This document shows positions 26,210 to 34,880 of a DNA stretch of 64,000 nucleotides, piece by piece (position 1 is the first letter of the stretch; each line of letters starts with the position of its first letter). Location of the stretch: positions 62,001 to 126,000 of the forward strand of contig NZ_JAALCR010000005.1 in NCBI RefSeq assembly GCF_011065895.1, in the 5' to 3' direction. A model generated the notes under the pieces. It did no database searches and was not told the origin of the DNA. It saw nothing but the letters and a program-made list of their open reading frames with translations. The position numbers and the translations under genes were made by a program. Source of the stretch: Paludisphaera rhizosphaerae (GTDB lineage Bacteria > Planctomycetota > Planctomycetia > Isosphaerales > Isosphaeraceae).

Positions 26210-26986
26210 TCAGCAGGAACCGCGAGGGCCGCCGCCCCCAGGCCCGCCGCCGAACCCGGGGCCGCCGAGGATCAGGTCGAGATTCTGCGGCGGCGTCGCC
26301 GTGAGGTTCAACCTCGTGTAATCGGCGGCGATCGCCGCGCGGGCCGTCGCAAGAGCCGACAGCTCGGTCGAGTCGACGCTCAGGCCCTCGGCGACCGCGA
26401 CGAAGGCGTCGAACGCCGTGTTCACCAACTTCGTCTCGTCGTCGGTCAGGGTCTTGTCCGTGTCCGTGGAAGACGTCGCACCGGAGAACGCGGCGAGGAA
26501 ATCGGCGCGGGAGGTTTCAGGGGTCGTCGAGGAATCGGAGTCGGCCAGCGAAGCCAGGACAGTGTCGGCCACGGCTGCCAGCTTGGTCGGATCATAGGTT
26601 ACGCCGGCCTGCTTCACGGCGCTGAACGCGTCGCGAAGCGCCAGACGTTGGGCGTCGGTGACGCTCGACCCCTGGTACACCGAATTCACAGTCGTCTGAT
26701 AGGTTTTCAGGTCGGCGGCCAGCTGCGTATCCTTAACGCCGCCCATTCCCCCTGGTCCCCCTCCGTGCAGATGGGAGGTCGTTGATCCACCACCGGCGGC
26801 CTTCGCGAAAATCGCCGCGCGTGAGGCCATCGAAGGAGCGGAAAGCGCTCCTAACCGAGAGAGGACCAGCCGCGCCTCCAGGTTATCCACGGAAGGCTGC
26901 ATGCCTTTCGACCGACGCGGCGGAGTGTCGTCACGGCGCTTCCAGACGGGAACCAACCGGCGCAGCATCTCCCTGGAACGACTCAT
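26210..26986 (-). CDS. LEPR-XLL-type protein with Gly-rich tail
   Basis: This is a 258-residue protein starting MSRSREMLRRLVPVW, with AAGGA upstream. Residues 40-49 (NLEARLVLS) fit the planctomycete LEPR-XLL motif placed after a basic N-terminus. A Ser/Thr/Asp-rich, mostly helical middle contains repeats of the type DAFSAVKQAG / TAFDAFVAVAEG. The end is a low-complexity Gly-Pro tail finishing in Cys (GGGPRGSC). LEPR-XLL proteins are probably exported by a route still to be defined. It is divergent from a second LEPR-XLL gene 307 bp away. Confidence 0.7.
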   Translation of the reverse strand: MSRSREMLRRLVPVWKRRDDTPPRRSKGMQPSVDNLEARLVLSRLGALSAPSMASRAAIFAKAAGGGSTTSHLHGGGPGGMGGVKDTQLAADLKTYQTTVNSVYQGSSVTDAQRLALRDAFSAVKQAGVTYDPTKLAAVADTVLASLADSDSSTTPETSRADFLAAFSGATSSTDTDKTLTDDETKLVNTAFDAFVAVAEGLSVDSTELSALATARAAIAADYTRLNLTATPPQNLDLILGGPGFGGGPGGGGPRGSC

Positions 26987-27293
26987 GATGCGTTTCCTTG
27001 GCGAGTGGACCATCTTGTCGGGAAGATCGAGAGGCCGGCGGTCCTCTTGCCGATAGAAATCCACAGGAAGCGATCGAAGCGCGCGCGGCGATCGCAGGGG
27101 ATTTAAGGAATTGGCCTCCGCGTGCGGAAGATGATGTCGTAAAGTAGATGGCGAGGGGTATCTTCGTAACAGGGTCCGAGATTCTTCGTATTCGAAATCG
27201 CGAGACCACGTCAGTTTCCGGGTCGCCCGATCACATCAAGCAGCCCACCCAGCCGTGCCCCGGAACTCGTCGTCCGTGAGGGAGAAGCCGTCG
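26987..27293. other. 307-bp divergent promoter region between two LEPR-XLL genes
   Basis: No gene is supported. The region around 27135-27200 is AT-richer than its surroundings (GTAAAGTAGATGGCG, GTATTCGAAATCGC) and probably holds divergent promoters, but no consensus element can be assigned. Confidence 0.4.
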
Positions 27294-28544
27294 ATGCGGA
27301 GTGCTCCTCGTGCAGCCGGCCGGTTCGCGCCGACCCTCCAACCGCTTGAGGGGAGGATGCTGCTCAGCCAGGCGCAAGGCCTGGTGACGACCGCCCCCAT
27401 TACGCCAGTCGTCGTCCTGATCGACCCGGCGCCCTGGGGCGTTGGGGGGATCCAAAAGGGCTGGGGCGCGAGTTCGAGTCGCGACTTCGGGCCGCAATCC
27501 GACTTCCACTTCGGCTACAACAGCGTCGGCCCGTGGGGACGACCGCAGGGCGGAGGTTGGCAGGACGGACAGAACGCATGGTCGCAGACAAATTCGAACA
27601 GCGATGCGACGAACAGCGCGTCGACGTCGATGGCGACGCCCCCCGGCGGCTTCGGGACGACCTTCGGCGGAGTCGGGCCGAATGCAGCGCCGACAGGCCT
27701 CGCACCGATGACGGCGACCCCTCCAGGCTCCCCGGACCCGTCGGCCTCGGCCTCGGGTCCCGCCGCGGCGGACGGCAACGCCGTAGCGACAGGTCGCGGA
27801 CCTGTCGGGCCGACCGGCCCCATGTTCGTCCGCCCCAGGGAATTCGCGGCGGCGTCGCTCGCCGCCTTGCCGATGGGGGCGGCGCCTTCCACGCCGGCGC
27901 CGACGAGTAACCCGCAGGCGATGGGGAATCTCGCCGCGACGCCAGGGCCGAATCCGGGCGATCCGCCCCCGCCGCCTGGACCGAACCCCGCCGCGATGGC
28001 CGCCGGCGCTGGGGCTCCGTCCACAGCACAGCCGCTGGCCGAACCCGGCGGCGCATGGACCGCCACGGCGACCGTCAGCGTCGTCGGATCGCCAGGACCG
28101 GCGACGGTCACGCAGACGTCCGTGAACACGCACGACGCGACGAAAGCCCTCGTGGCCGGTGTGCCGAATTCCACTCCCGCAACGATCGCGATCCAGGCTG
28201 GGATCGGAATGCCGGCTGGGACGACCGACGGTCGAGGCGAAGCCGGCGACTCGCAAACGGCTCCGAACCTGGAGGCCGCCGCGCCTCAGGCCGCAGGCGT
28301 GCTGACGGCGTTCATGCCCCTGGACCCGAAGACGATCGAGGCTTCCCTGGAGAAGCTCCTGGAACGGATCGACGCCCTGGGGGCGCCGATCGCCGGCTCG
28401 CAGGACCGGCTGCCGATCATCGTCCCGGTCGCCGTCGCCCTGGCGGCCATGGAAACAGCCCGTCGACGCCTGGGGAAGACCTCGACGCCGGGCCCGGTCG
28501 TCGGTCGCGGTTCGCGGCTCTCCTCGCTCCGGGGCCTCTCCTGA
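27294..28544 (+). CDS. LEPR-XLL-type low-complexity protein
   Basis: This is a 416-residue protein starting MRSAPRAAGRFAP at ATG 27294, chosen because GGGAG precedes it; a GTG at 27255 would add 13 residues. LQPLEGRMLLSQAQG matches LEPR-XLL. The body is Ala/Pro/Gly/Thr-rich without recognisable domains. The C-terminal 100 residues include a helical segment (ASLEKLLERIDALGA) and a hydrophobic stretch (PIIVPVAVALAAM) followed by basic residues, which may be a membrane anchor. It is followed 43 bp later by an ECF sigma gene and a kinase gene on the same strand, so the three may form one unit. Confidence 0.65.
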   Translation: MRSAPRAAGRFAPTLQPLEGRMLLSQAQGLVTTAPITPVVVLIDPAPWGVGGIQKGWGASSSRDFGPQSDFHFGYNSVGPWGRPQGGGWQDGQNAWSQTNSNSDATNSASTSMATPPGGFGTTFGGVGPNAAPTGLAPMTATPPGSPDPSASASGPAAADGNAVATGRGPVGPTGPMFVRPREFAAASLAALPMGAAPSTPAPTSNPQAMGNLAATPGPNPGDPPPPPGPNPAAMAAGAGAPSTAQPLAEPGGAWTATATVSVVGSPGPATVTQTSVNTHDATKALVAGVPNSTPATIAIQAGIGMPAGTTDGRGEAGDSQTAPNLEAAAPQAAGVLTAFMPLDPKTIEASLEKLLERIDALGAPIAGSQDRLPIIVPVAVALAAMETARRRLGKTSTPGPVVGRGSRLSSLRGLS

Positions 28545-28587
28545 AGCGAGCATCCCTCCGTCGCCCTCCAGGACGAGAACGGACGCC

Positions 28588-29175
28588 ATGAGCGAAGAAT
28601 CCCTGGATCGCTGGATCGAGCGTCTGAACGACGGCGACGACGCAGCCGTCGAGCGCGTCTTCCTGGCCTACGAACCCTACCTCCGGATCATCGTCCGCCG
28701 CCGGCTCAGTCGAGGGCTGCGGACCAAGGTGGATTCCGGCGACATCGTCCAGTCGGTCTTCGTGGACTTCGTGGCCGGCGTCCGCGACGGCGGCTGGCGG
28801 TTCGCGGGACGGGCGCAGCTCCTGGCGTTCCTGCGGCGGATCGCCGCCCGGCGGATCGCCGACCGCTGCCGCAAGCATCGTCACTCCATGGGCCGCGAGC
28901 AGTCGCTCGACGAGACCGAGCCCGGCGAGCATCCCAGTTCCCCCCTGCCCCGGCCTAGCCAGGAGGCCCAGGGGCACGAGTTCTGGGACCGCCTCCTCCA
29001 GGCCTGCCCGCCGGGGCATCGCGAGATCGTTCGGCTCCGCCGCGACGGCCTCCGCCTGGCGGAAATCGCCGCCGCCACCGGCCTGCACGAGGGGAGCGTC
29101 CGCCGGGTCCTCTACGACCTGGCCCGACGGCTCTCGGTCGCCCGCCGGACCATCTCCCGCGGCGACGAGGACTGA
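28588..29175 (+). CDS. ECF-type RNA polymerase sigma factor (planctomycete kinase-linked type)
   Basis: This is a 195-residue sigma factor. Region 2 spans about residues 12-95 (DIVQSVFVDFVAG, LLAFLRRIAARRIADRCRKH), and region 4 spans about 130-185 (LAEIAAATGLHEGSVRRVLYDLARR) with the HTH. There is no anti-sigma gene. Instead a Ser/Thr kinase gene follows after 24 bp, as in many planctomycete ECF-kinase pairs in which phosphorylation is thought to replace anti-sigma control. The linkage to the kinase is seen; the mechanism is inferred. Confidence 0.9.
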   Translation: MSEESLDRWIERLNDGDDAAVERVFLAYEPYLRIIVRRRLSRGLRTKVDSGDIVQSVFVDFVAGVRDGGWRFAGRAQLLAFLRRIAARRIADRCRKHRHSMGREQSLDETEPGEHPSSPLPRPSQEAQGHEFWDRLLQACPPGHREIVRLRRDGLRLAEIAAATGLHEGSVRRVLYDLARRLSVARRTISRGDED

Positions 29176-29199
29176 TCGACGAGACCTGGGAGCGCGGGG

Positions 29200-31641
29200 A
29201 TGGCCGAAGGAGCGAGCGAGGGGGAATGGGTCTCGGACGAGGTCGCGGGGATGGTCGCCGCCTGGGATCGCGGCGAGCCCGTCACCGCCCTCGACGTCCT
29301 GGGCCGCCATCCCGACGCCGACCCTGAATCCGCCATCCGTCTCATCTACGAGGAAGCCTGCCTCCGCCGCGAAGCCGGCGAAAACGTCGACACGTCCGAG
29401 GTCGTCCGTCGCCACCCCCGCTGGAGCGAGGAGCTGCGCGACCTCTTCGCCTGCGACCGCCTGATCCGGCCTTCGACGGCCGTCGCCGACTTCCCTGACG
29501 CCGGCGAGACGCTGGACTCGTTCGTCCTGCTGGAGGAACTCGGCCGGGGCGCCTCGGGACGGACCTTCCTGGCCACCGACCCGACGCTCGCCGACCGCCC
29601 CGTGGTGGTCAAGGTCGTCTCCGACGAGCAGGACGAGCACCTGGCGCTGGCCCCGTTGCGCCACACCTACATCGTCCCGCTCTTCTCCGAGCACACGATC
29701 CCCGAACGCGGCCTGCGAGTCCTCTGCATGCCCTACCTCGGCGGCGCGACGCTGGCCGAGGTGCTCCAGGACCTGGCCTACCTCCCGGTGGCGACGCGTT
29801 CGGGAGCGGCGATCGTCGACGTTCTGGAACGTCGAGGCCGACCGATCCCAGGAGCGCCGAAGGTCGCCGGGCCGTTCCGTCGCGGCCTGGAAGAGGCGTC
29901 GTACGTCGACGCCGTCTGCTGGATCGCCGCCTGCCTGGCCGAGGCCCTCCACCACGCCCACCTGCGTGGAATCGTCCATATGGACCTGAAGCCGTCGAAC
30001 GTGCTGATCACGGCCGACGGCCAGCCGATGCTGCTGGACTTCCACCTGGCTCGCCCGCCGATCCAGGCCGGCGAGAGTCCCGCGGGCCGCCTGGGGGGAA
30101 CTCAGGGCTGGATGGCGCCGGAGCAGGAAGCGGCGATGCGAGCCGTCTCCGACGGCCTGCCCGCGCCGGCGGATGTCGACGGTCGGGCTGACGTCTTCGC
30201 CCTCGGGCTGCTCCTCCGAGACGCTCTGGGGATCGCCGGGAAGGGATCGGAGCCTGTGACCTCCCGTTCCCGACTGCCGGCCGGCGTGGGGGTCGCCCTG
30301 GCGGACGTCGTGCGGAAGTGCCTGGCCCCGCAGCCGCGCCACCGCTACGCCGACGCCGCGGCCGTCTCAGAGGACCTCCGCCGCCATCTCAACGCGCTCC
30401 CCCTGCGGGGCGTTCGCAACCGCGACCCGATCGAACTCTGGGAGAAATGGCGGCGGCGGCACCCCGGCGCGTTCGCCTGGGGGATCGCCGCGATGGCCGC
30501 TCTAACAGCGCTGACGGCGGCCGTCGCCTTCTGGTACATCGACCGCGTCAAACGCGTCGAACACGTCCAGACCACGCTGGCCGACGCTCGCCGCGATCTG
30601 GCCGTCGGTCGCTTCGACGCCGCCCTGCAGCTCCTGGCGTCCGGCCTGGAGGAAGCCCGCTCACTGCCCGCCGTCGGCCGGCTCCGCGCCGAGATGGAGG
30701 CCGAAGTCCGTCTGGCCAAACGCAGCGCGACGGCCGCCGAGCTTCATGCCCTGGCCGACCAGATCCGCTACCAGCACGGCGTTGATCTTCCGGCCGACGA
30801 GGAGGCTCGGTCGCTAGCCCACGCCTGTCAGGCGGTCTGGGACAACAGCGGCTGGCGGACCGCCTCCGATTCCCCCAGCCTCGACCCCGAAGCGGAAGCC
30901 CAGCTCAAGACAGACCTGATCGAACTGGCCGCCGTCCGCGTCGACCTGCTCACCCGCTCCGGCGACGGGAAGGACCGCCAGGAAGCGCTGAAGCTCCTCA
31001 ACGAAGCCGAGGAGGCGTTCGGCCCCACCTACGCTCTCGACGTCCGCCGGACCCGACTCGCCGGCTCGAACCAGGATCCTCCCTTGCCGAAGACGGCCTG
31101 GGAACACGACGACCGAGGCCGCTTTCTCCTCCGCTCAGGCCGCGTCCGCGAGGCCGCCGAGGAATTCGCCCACGCGCTCGACATCCTCCCTCAGAGCTTC
31201 TGGCCCAACTTCTACGCGGGCTTCTGCGCTCTTCGGCTGAAGGAGTATCAGGCCGCCGCCGCGGCCTTCCACACCTGCGAGGCGATCAATCTGAAGGCGG
31301 CCCTCTGCCCGTACAATCTGGGCGTCGCCCATGAGGCCCTCGGCCTCGTGGAGAAGGCCCAGTCCGATTACTCGCGGGCCCTGGAACGAGACCCTGACTT
31401 CGCTCCCGCCCGGCTCAACCGCGGCCTGCTCGCCTTCAAGGTCGGCCGCCTCGATGAAGCCGCCGCCGACCTCGACCGCGGCGCCCTTTCGCATCCCGAC
31501 CGCGAGACGCTCGGCAAGATCCGCTACGCTCTGGCGTTGACGCGACGCGCGCAGGGAAACCCGGACGCCGCCCGGACCGAGGCCGAAGCCGCCCTGCGCC
31601 TGGGCGTCAAGGAAGCTCGATCGCTCCTCGACGCGAGGTGA
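29200..31641 (+). CDS. membrane Ser/Thr protein kinase with C-terminal TPR repeats
   Basis: This is an 813-residue protein. Residues 1-105 form a helical N-terminal region shared by sigma-linked planctomycete kinases. The kinase domain (about 107-405) has GRGASGRTF (Gly loop), VVVKVV (ATP lysine), HMDLKPSN at about 259 where HRD is usual, and LLDFHLA at about 278 where DFG is usual. The catalytic and metal-binding Asp are both kept. A membrane helix (about 427-447, IAAMAALTALTAAVAFWYI) leads to an outer region with tetratricopeptide repeats (about 630-810). It is likely co-transcribed with the ECF gene. The variant HMD/DFH motifs suggest modified regulation, but the enzyme is probably active. 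Confidence 0.9.
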   Translation: MAEGASEGEWVSDEVAGMVAAWDRGEPVTALDVLGRHPDADPESAIRLIYEEACLRREAGENVDTSEVVRRHPRWSEELRDLFACDRLIRPSTAVADFPDAGETLDSFVLLEELGRGASGRTFLATDPTLADRPVVVKVVSDEQDEHLALAPLRHTYIVPLFSEHTIPERGLRVLCMPYLGGATLAEVLQDLAYLPVATRSGAAIVDVLERRGRPIPGAPKVAGPFRRGLEEASYVDAVCWIAACLAEALHHAHLRGIVHMDLKPSNVLITADGQPMLLDFHLARPPIQAGESPAGRLGGTQGWMAPEQEAAMRAVSDGLPAPADVDGRADVFALGLLLRDALGIAGKGSEPVTSRSRLPAGVGVALADVVRKCLAPQPRHRYADAAAVSEDLRRHLNALPLRGVRNRDPIELWEKWRRRHPGAFAWGIAAMAALTALTAAVAFWYIDRVKRVEHVQTTLADARRDLAVGRFDAALQLLASGLEEARSLPAVGRLRAEMEAEVRLAKRSATAAELHALADQIRYQHGVDLPADEEARSLAHACQAVWDNSGWRTASDSPSLDPEAEAQLKTDLIELAAVRVDLLTRSGDGKDRQEALKLLNEAEEAFGPTYALDVRRTRLAGSNQDPPLPKTAWEHDDRGRFLLRSGRVREAAEEFAHALDILPQSFWPNFYAGFCALRLKEYQAAAAAFHTCEAINLKAALCPYNLGVAHEALGLVEKAQSDYSRALERDPDFAPARLNRGLLAFKVGRLDEAAADLDRGALSHPDRETLGKIRYALALTRRAQGNPDAARTEAEAALRLGVKEARSLLDAR

Positions 31642-31659
31642 ACGAGCCGAGCCGATTTC

Positions 31660-33012
31660 TTATCCTCGGATCGGCTCCGCCCCGGTGGTGGAAGGAAGCC
31701 GGTCCTCGGTCAACCCTTGCACGAGGGGCCCGTCAGCCCGGCCCGTGATGAGACGCGCGCCTCGGTCGTACGTTACATAGGACCAGGCCCACTGGAGGAC
31801 CACGAGGAGTCGGTTCCGAAACCCGACCAGAAAGAAAACATGCACGAACATCCACATCATCCAGGCGATGAAGCCGGAGACCTTGAACCGACCCACCTGG
31901 GCGACCGCCGCCCCCCGGCCGATGGTCGCCATCGAGCCCTTGTCCTTGTAGTGGAACGGCAGCAGCGGCTTGCCCGCCATGGCGCGCAGGATGTTCTGAG
32001 CCGCGTGCGATCCCATCTGGGCGGCGGCCGGAGCCACCCCCGGCACCGGCTTGCCGTCTTGTTCCAGGTGAGCGAGATCGCCGATGACGTAAACCTCGGG
32101 TCGGCCGGGGATCGTTAAGTCCGGCTGGATCGGCACCCTACCCGCTCGATCGACGGCAACGCCCAGCGTCTTCCCCAACGGCGACGCCGCCACGCCGGCC
32201 GCCCAGAGGACGGTCCGAGCGGCGATGCGTTCGTCGTTGATGCACACCCCCTGAGCGTCGATGTGCGTCACGTGGAGCCCCGACCGAACCTCCACGCCCA
32301 GGGCCTGTAGCTGTCGCTTGGCGCTCTCTTGAAGCTCGGATGCGTAGGGGGGCAGAACATGGGGCGATCCCTCGATCAGAATCACCTTCGCCGTCGACGG
32401 GTCGATGTGGGTAAAGTCCTTCGCGAGCGTCATCCGCGCCACGTCGCGGAGCGTGCCCGCCAGTTCCACGCCGGTCGGCCCGCCGCCGACGACCACGAAC
32501 GTCAACCACTCTCGCTGGACTTCCGGATCTGGCTCGCGCTCGGCGATCTCGAACGCGAGGAGCATACGGCGGCGGATCTCCAGGGCGTCCTCGATCGACT
32601 TCAACCCCGGCGCGTGTTCCTCCCACTCGGGATGGCCGAAGTAGGAATGCGTCGCTCCCGCGGCCAGCACCAGCGAATCATAGGGGACCTCTCCGTCGGC
32701 CAGTTGAACGACGCGACGGTCCATATCGACGCCCGTCACGTCGGCCAAAATGACCTCGGTGTTCTTCCAACCGCGAACCACGCGACGGATCGGTGCGGCG
32801 ATGTCGCTGGGATTCAGCGCGGCCGTCGCCACCTGATACAACAGCGGCTGAAACAGGTGGAAATTCTGGCGGTCGATGACCGTGACCGAGGCCTTCGACC
32901 GCCGTAGCCCCTGAATCGCCGCAAGCCCCCCAAACCCCGCCCCGACCACAACGACTCGATGAGGTCCTTTCGCCCGGCTCGACACGTTCGCAAACCTCCT
33001 ACGATCGGTCAT
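31660..33012 (-). CDS. ndh: type II NADH:quinone oxidoreductase (NDH-2)
   Basis: This is a 450-residue flavoprotein. The FAD-binding GAGFGGLAA is near residue 25 and the NAD-binding VVVGGGPTGVELAGTL near residue 175, with QPLLYQVATAAL and the C-terminal WAAGVAASPLGKTLGV and YVIGDLAHLEQDG typical of NDH-2. A C-terminal hydrophobic segment (about 385-415, FIAWMMWMFVHVFFLVGF) anchors it to the membrane. It oxidises NADH and reduces quinone without proton pumping. It lies 36 bp after yqgE on the same strand and is convergent with the kinase gene. Confidence 0.92.
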   Translation of the reverse strand: MTDRRRFANVSSRAKGPHRVVVVGAGFGGLAAIQGLRRSKASVTVIDRQNFHLFQPLLYQVATAALNPSDIAAPIRRVVRGWKNTEVILADVTGVDMDRRVVQLADGEVPYDSLVLAAGATHSYFGHPEWEEHAPGLKSIEDALEIRRRMLLAFEIAEREPDPEVQREWLTFVVVGGGPTGVELAGTLRDVARMTLAKDFTHIDPSTAKVILIEGSPHVLPPYASELQESAKRQLQALGVEVRSGLHVTHIDAQGVCINDERIAARTVLWAAGVAASPLGKTLGVAVDRAGRVPIQPDLTIPGRPEVYVIGDLAHLEQDGKPVPGVAPAAAQMGSHAAQNILRAMAGKPLLPFHYKDKGSMATIGRGAAVAQVGRFKVSGFIAWMMWMFVHVFFLVGFRNRLLVVLQWAWSYVTYDRGARLITGRADGPLVQGLTEDRLPSTTGAEPIRG

Positions 33013-33048
33013 GAAGGCCGGGCGACTCCCGGCGGAAAAGCAGTGCTG

Positions 33049-33612
33049 CTAGTTCACGGACGGGTCGGTGGGGATCGATCGCAATCGCAGGATGTCGCGC
33101 ATCGTATTCACTCGAAGATCGCGCATCGTCGTCCACCAAAGATCCTGGTCGACTCCCCTGAAGATGCGCTGGGCGTCCATCGGGGCGACGGTCCAAACTC
33201 CCTCCTCCACCTCCTTTTCGAGCTGCCCCGGAGACCAGCCCGAGAAGTTGGCGACGACCAGCGAGGGCTCGATCTCCTGAGTGATGAGGTGCTGCGACTT
33301 GGTTGCATCGAGCGCCACGTACAGGCCGGAGGCGACCTCGAGATCTGCCATCTTCGGCCGGGTGTGCAGCACCAGCAAGGGTCCAGCCACCGGACCGCCC
33401 AGGTGGAGCGGTTTATCCCAGGCGAAGTCCTCGTCGAACAACTTGCCGGCGAGGTCGGTCATCGTGGCGCTCGTCGGCAGGTTGAGGATGATCCCCTTGG
33501 CCCCTTGCTCCTCGCCATGTTCCAGAACGAGCACCACGGCCCGCGCGAAAATGGGGGAATCGACCTGCGGCGAGGCGATCAGCAGTCGTCCCTTCAGCGA
33601 TGGTTGAGTCAT
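33049..33612 (-). CDS. yqgE: YqgE/AlgH family protein
   Basis: This is a 187-residue protein starting MTQPSLKGRLLIASPQ. The family motifs are present: IASPQVDSPIFARAVVLVLEH at the N-terminus, GIILNLPTS, LGGPVAGPLLVLH in the middle and the C-terminal VEEGVWTVAPMD. AlgH/YqgE proteins have a conserved fold with no settled biochemical function. The next gene 36 bp downstream is NDH-2. Confidence 0.9.
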   Translation of the reverse strand: MTQPSLKGRLLIASPQVDSPIFARAVVLVLEHGEEQGAKGIILNLPTSATMTDLAGKLFDEDFAWDKPLHLGGPVAGPLLVLHTRPKMADLEVASGLYVALDATKSQHLITQEIEPSLVVANFSGWSPGQLEKEVEEGVWTVAPMDAQRIFRGVDQDLWWTTMRDLRVNTMRDILRLRSIPTDPSVN

Positions 33613-33700
33613 CTTGAGTACCGCCCGTCGTTTCGAGTGGGGAGGCTCCACGATATTCTACGCTGCAATTTCAGAACCGGGCCTCCCGTTCACGCGATCG

Positions 33701-34732
33701 TCAGGCGAACATGCTGCCGTGGGGGCGGTTGCAGATGACGAAGGTGGTGCATTTGGAGAGGTCCTTGAGCCGCGTCGCGCCCACATAAGCGCACGCGCTG
33801 CGGATGCCGCCGGTGATCTCCTGCATGGTCTCCAGGACGGGCCCCTTGTAAGGGACGGAGACGGAACGGCCCTCGCAGGCGCGGTAGTCGCGACGACCGC
33901 CGGCGTACTTGTCGAGAGCCTCGCGGCTGGACATTCCGTAGAAGGTCAACGCCACGCGCCGGCCGTTCTCCTCGACCCATTCCCCTTCGCATTCGTCGTG
34001 CCCGGCGAGCATACCGCCGAGCATCACGAAGTCAGCCCCGGCGGCGAACGCCTTGACGACGTCGCCAGGGAATCGGCAGCCGCCGTCGGCGCAGACGTGC
34101 CCGCGAAGTCCGTGGGCGGCGTCGGCGCATTCGATGATCGCCGAGAGCTGGGGATAGCCGACGCCCGTCGTCCGCCGGGTCGTGCAAACGCTCCCCGGCC
34201 CGATCCCGATCTTCACCACGTCGGCTGCACCAGATATCAGCAACTCCTGGACCATGTCGCCGGTGGCGACGTTGCCGGCCATGATCGTCAGCGCCGGGAA
34301 CGTGTCGCGGATTCGCTTCACGCGCTCGACGAAATACTTGGTGTAGCCGTTGGCCGCGTCGACGCAGACCATCTTCACGTCGGCCTTCTTCTTCACCGCG
34401 ACGAGCTTATCGAACTCGTCGTCCTTCAGGCCGAGCGTAAAGAAGGTGGAGCTTGCGCGGGCCTCGTCGCGGAAGAAGTCGACGAGGGCCTCCTCGGGAT
34501 AGTACTTGTGCAGACAGGTGAGCATCGGCGGGCCGATGGCCTTCGCCATGGCGAAGGTCCCGACCGTATCCATGTTCGCCGCGACGATCGGCACCCCGCG
34601 CCACACGCCGCCGCCGTTGAGAAAGCGATATTCCTGCTCCAGCTCGACCGTCGCCCGGCTGGGCGCCTCGGACCGCTTGGGGCGGATCAGCACGTCGTCG
34701 AAATCCAGCTTCGGGTCGTTGTCGATGCGCAT
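33701..34732 (-). CDS. guaC: GMP reductase
   Basis: This is a 343-residue IMPDH/GMPR-type barrel without the CBS insert. FDDVLIRPKRS and MDTVGTFAMAKA (near 55) precede the catalytic cysteine loop GIGPGSVCTTRRTTGVGYPQ (near 180). The C-terminal EGRSVSVPYKGPV and GGIRSACAYVGA are characteristic of GuaC. The TFAMAKA stretch and length favour reductase over dehydrogenase. It reduces GMP to IMP with NADPH for purine recycling. Confidence 0.92.
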   Translation of the reverse strand: MRIDNDPKLDFDDVLIRPKRSEAPSRATVELEQEYRFLNGGGVWRGVPIVAANMDTVGTFAMAKAIGPPMLTCLHKYYPEEALVDFFRDEARASSTFFTLGLKDDEFDKLVAVKKKADVKMVCVDAANGYTKYFVERVKRIRDTFPALTIMAGNVATGDMVQELLISGAADVVKIGIGPGSVCTTRRTTGVGYPQLSAIIECADAAHGLRGHVCADGGCRFPGDVVKAFAAGADFVMLGGMLAGHDECEGEWVEENGRRVALTFYGMSSREALDKYAGGRRDYRACEGRSVSVPYKGPVLETMQEITGGIRSACAYVGATRLKDLSKCTTFVICNRPHGSMFA

Positions 34733-34806
34733 GGGATGTCAGTCGTCTCCGGTAAGGGTAGAGTCCTGCGCCGGCATGGAGTGGCTGCGAGACCTTCGCC
34801 GATCTC

Positions 34807-34837
34807 ATGGCCTCGCAAACGTGGCCATGGCACCCAG
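34807..34837 (+). repeat. dispersed palindromic repeat, copy 2
   Basis: This 31-bp unit, ATGGCCTCGCAAACGTGGCC then ATGGCACCCAG, matches 26 of 31 positions with copy 1 at 12191-12221. The stem is weaker here (GGCCTC against GTGGCC). It lies in the spacer between guaC and the GH9 gene. Confidence 0.55.
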
Positions 34838-34880
34838 GTTCGTCTTCAGAGCCTTGCTTGGAGTTATGTTAGAGTCTCGC

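Noticed and set aside
28417-30342. A minus-strand open frame of 641 codons over the ECF sigma and kinase genes
   Set aside because: It is a shadow of the real plus-strand genes and has no recognisable motif.
31649-31677. Hairpin GAGCCGAT/ATCGGCTC between the kinase and ndh
   Set aside because: The loop is 13 nt and the stem only 8 bp, overlapping the ndh stop; too weak to call a terminator.
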